From positions 1-7,048 of the forward strand of contig DATANR010000270.1 in NCBI GenBank assembly GCA_036266155.1: 7,048 nucleotides of DNA, given 5' to 3'. Made by a program: the position numbers and the translations under genes. How positions within the stretch are numbered: the first letter of the stretch is position 1; every line of letters starts with the position of its first letter. Shown here one piece after another: positions 4,589-7,048 of this stretch. The DNA comes from SIAJ01 sp036266155. GTDB taxonomy: Bacteria; Planctomycetota; Planctomycetia; Gemmatales; Gemmataceae. Below the pieces are notes generated by a model, which ran no database searches, was not told the DNA's origin, and was given only the letters and a program-made list of their open reading frames with translations.

Positions 4589-7048
4589 TCATTTGATCGA
4601 ATTCAGATACGCCAGCAGGTCCGCCATCGCGGGGATATCGATTTGCTTCTCCAATCCCTCGGGCATGTAGCTCAGGCCCAGGCTACGGAGGTTCTCGACG
4701 TCCTTGCGCGCGATTGATTCCGATTGTCCGTCGGGCCGGCGAACGGTGATGCCGGTCGCGGTTTCGGCCGTGAGCATGCCGGTGACCACGCGGCCGGATT
4801 TGGTCTCGACGGAATATGCAAGATACTGCGGCTTCACCTCGCGATTGGGGTCGACGATGGCGAGCAAGACGCCTTCGAGGCCGCGATCGCGGATGGCTTT
4901 CAAGTCGGCGCCGACGTCTTCGCCGACGCCTTCAAGCTTGTGACACGCGGCACAGTTGTTCTTGAAGACGAGCTTGCCCTTCGCCGCGTCGCCCTTGATG
5001 TCGAGGGCCTTGCGATATTCGTCGAACACTTTCTGTCGATCGGCCGGCGCCGCAAAAAGCTTGGCGGCGCGCGGGCCGATGTTGCGGGCCGGCGATTTCT
5101 TCAAGAGCGCCACGCGCGCCGGGTCGACGTCGGCCCGAGCGACCTTGCGTGCCTCGACCGCATCCAGGAAGGCCGGCACCCAGTTGTTGCGGCTCAGCAT
5201 CACCTCGGTAGCCGTCGCCCGCACCTTCGGTGTCATCGCCGCCCAGGCTTCGAGGATGATCGTCGGCACGCGTTCGTCGCCGAAGCGGCCGAGCGCTTCG
5301 AGCGTGGCCACCTGAATCGCCGGCGGCTGGTTTGTCTTCAACGTTTCGGCCAGCACGATCGCGGCATCGCGAAACGGCAGAATTTGCAAATCGCGGATGG
5401 CGTCGATGCGCGCCGAGTCAGGCTTCGCCACATCCTTGGCGGTCGTGACCGCCTCTTTCACCAGGCGTTCTTGCAGTCCCTTCACGGCCGCCTCGTTGTT
5501 CGGATCATCGAAGAACGACTGCGTCATCCCCGAGCCATGCGTGCGGACGACACGGAGCAAGGCCCGCGCGAGGACTGGATTGGGCCGAACGGTCCGCGAA
5601 CCATAGGTAAGTGCGGAGATCGCGTTGAGCATGATTCCGGCATGCTCGCCCATCGGCTCCGTCACGACTTGTTCCGCCAGGGCAAGCAGGAATGCGGGGC
5701 CATCGGTGGACTCGCAGAAGAAACGCGAGTCGGCGAGATTGCCGAACACGGAGCCGTGGTGCTCGGCGGTCATGCCGGTCAGGAGGGCCAAACGCATCCA
5801 TGGATTGTCGATGTCCTTGATCGCAAGCTGAACGAATACGGCGGCCTCGCCTTGAATGGTCCGCGACGGATCAGTCGATTGAACGTGGATGTGCCGGAGC
5901 GAGTGCGCGATCTGGATGCGCACGTTAATGTCGGCATCCCGGCGCAGTTCCCAAACATCGAAGGCACTCAGCGTACGCTTGTGTTCAGCGTTGGAGTCTT
6001 CACATAGTCGAAGCGTGTGCTCGCGGATGCGCGGATCGGGATCGCGAAGCATTTCTTTGAGCAGCTTGTCGTCGGCACCCGGCACCGGGACAAGTGCATG
6101 CAGTGCATGTAGCCGGCCTTGCGGCGTCTTGCCTTTGCGAGCGACTTCTTCGAGTCGACGAGTGGTGGCGTCGCCAAATGGCCGGCGCTGATACAGGAGG
6201 CGACTAGCGGTATCGCGATACCAGGCATTCGGGTGCTCGAGCAGGTCGACAAGTTCGACCGACTCGAGTTTGCTGAACTTCGGCGCGGCCGGCTGTTTGA
6301 AGTTCTCGGGCACGATCCGCCAGATGCGCCCCTTGTCGATACCCGCGGAGGGGTCGACGGTCTTCAACACCTGCGGAGCGAGAAATGCGGCCCCCTCGAT
6401 TAATTCGCGGTACATGTCGATGACGTACAAGCATCCATCGGGCGCGTTGGCGAACTGCACTGGTCGAAACCAAACGTCGGTCGATGCCAGGAACTCACGC
6501 TCGGCGTCGGCCCGCTCGGCGAGGGGCAGCGATCCATTGGGTTTGACCTTGGCGCGGAAGACCAGGTTGTTCGCGGGCTCGCCGACAAATAGGTCGCCGC
6601 GATACTCCGGTGGGAACGCGTCGCCGCGATAGACGGTTACACCGGTGGCCGACGTGAAGAAGCCAGAGGGCGAGCCGCCTTCATCGGAGCCCGGTACCTT
6701 GCCATCCTTTCGGAGTTGCGTTCGCAGCGCCCGCCACGGTTCCACCTCGCTGATGCGGTGCAGCTTGGTGAACTTGCCGCTCGGCAGCACGTTGACGGCT
6801 GCCGGCGGAGCCTGCACCATCGTGTTGTCTTTGAGATAGCGAGCGTCGTAGGCGATCGTGTGAATCGGGTCCGAGTTGCCGGAAACGTACACCCGGCCCC
6901 AGTCGTCGATCGACATGCCGTGTTGTCCGCCGCCGCTGGTCAATGTGAATGCGTTGGTCTTGGGATCGAGCAACACGTTGGTCGAACGCAGCAAAGCGGT
7001 CGAACTATCGGGCATTTTGATCTCGCCGCCATCCAGGCCCGTCGAGAT
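4589..7048 (-). CDS. PVC-type haem-binding CxxCH protein (propeller, HEAT-like repeats, cytochrome c), 5' part missing
   Basis: The frame is open to the right edge: residues ISTGLDGGEIK precede the first in-window Met (7015), so that Met is internal and the gene continues outside. About 819 residues are visible. Numbering from that Met, residues 1 to about 237 are the end of a beta-propeller of the membrane-bound dehydrogenase/sorbosone-dehydrogenase-like type (GQHGMSIDDWGRVYVSGNSDP, FRPVQFANAPDGCLYVIDMYRE, GRIWRIVP). About 248-660 are alpha-helical HEAT-like repeats beginning LVDLLEHPNAWYRDTASRLL. The C-terminus is the planctomycete putative haem-binding domain: GKLVFKNNCAACHKLEG, with the covalent haem motif CAACH (688-692, bases 4954-4940), and SYMPEGL, whose Met is the likely sixth haem ligand. 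The family is exported and is thought to oxidise a sugar-like substrate and pass electrons to its own haem; the substrate is not known. The stop is TGA. A signal peptide, if present, is outside the window. Confidence 0.94.
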   Translation of the reverse strand: MSTGLDGGEIKMPDSSTALLRSTNVLLDPKTNAFTLTSGGGQHGMSIDDWGRVYVSGNSDPIHTIAYDARYLKDNTMVQAPPAAVNVLPSGKFTKLHRISEVEPWRALRTQLRKDGKVPGSDEGGSPSGFFTSATGVTVYRGDAFPPEYRGDLFVGEPANNLVFRAKVKPNGSLPLAERADAEREFLASTDVWFRPVQFANAPDGCLYVIDMYRELIEGAAFLAPQVLKTVDPSAGIDKGRIWRIVPENFKQPAAPKFSKLESVELVDLLEHPNAWYRDTASRLLYQRRPFGDATTRRLEEVARKGKTPQGRLHALHALVPVPGADDKLLKEMLRDPDPRIREHTLRLCEDSNAEHKRTLSAFDVWELRRDADINVRIQIAHSLRHIHVQSTDPSRTIQGEAAVFVQLAIKDIDNPWMRLALLTGMTAEHHGSVFGNLADSRFFCESTDGPAFLLALAEQVVTEPMGEHAGIMLNAISALTYGSRTVRPNPVLARALLRVVRTHGSGMTQSFFDDPNNEAAVKGLQERLVKEAVTTAKDVAKPDSARIDAIRDLQILPFRDAAIVLAETLKTNQPPAIQVATLEALGRFGDERVPTIILEAWAAMTPKVRATATEVMLSRNNWVPAFLDAVEARKVARADVDPARVALLKKSPARNIGPRAAKLFAAPADRQKVFDEYRKALDIKGDAAKGKLVFKNNCAACHKLEGVGEDVGADLKAIRDRGLEGVLLAIVDPNREVKPQYLAYSVETKSGRVVTGMLTAETATGITVRRPDGQSESIARKDVENLRSLGLSYMPEGLEKQIDIPAMADLLAYLNSIK

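Noticed and set aside
4724..6007. 427-codon open frame on the plus strand
   Set aside because: Antisense to the CxxCH protein gene, rich in Arg, His and Gly with no domain; a shadow frame.

Overview
The window looks like a piece of a planctomycete chromosome. The evidence is a PVC-type protein that joins a beta-propeller, HEAT-like repeats and a CxxCH haem domain; a FAD oxidoreductase of the xanthan-lyase-like family with a C-terminal golvesin-like domain; a Tat-exported aldo/keto reductase; and a repeat protein whose N-terminus carries an LE-x-L-x-x-R-x-LPS motif of the kind planctomycetes put on secreted or surface proteins. The DNA is GC-rich, and long antisense open frames shadow every real gene. 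The LPS-type ending of the motif resembles Gemmatales more than Pirellulales, but I would not name a genus.

All supported genes lie on the minus strand. In the direction of transcription they are: (1) the 3' part of a PVC-type CxxCH protein gene, entering from the right edge (7048 to 4589); (2) a 227-bp gap with an unusual block of inverted and tandem repeats and a possibly structured leader; (3) a FAD-dependent oxidoreductase (4361 to 2319); (4) a 274-bp gap in which I see no strong signal; (5) a 269-residue protein with widely spaced RTX-like GGNGxD motifs (2044 to 1235); (6) a 91-bp gap whose transcript can fold into a 13-bp stem that buries the ribosome binding site of the next gene; (7) a Tat-signal aldo/keto reductase (1143 to 139); and (8) a possible start of another gene running off the left edge (37 to 1).

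All four main proteins are predicted to work outside the cytoplasm: one has a Sec-type signal, one a Tat signal, one a planctomycete surface motif, and one belongs to an exported cytochrome family. A joint role in oxidising sugars or polysaccharides at the cell surface is possible but is inference. The gaps of 91 to 274 bp argue against one tight operon. I see no mobile element, CRISPR array, tRNA or rRNA, and no convincing undescribed multi-gene system. The most interesting signals are the two structured intergenic regions and the long-period repeat protein.
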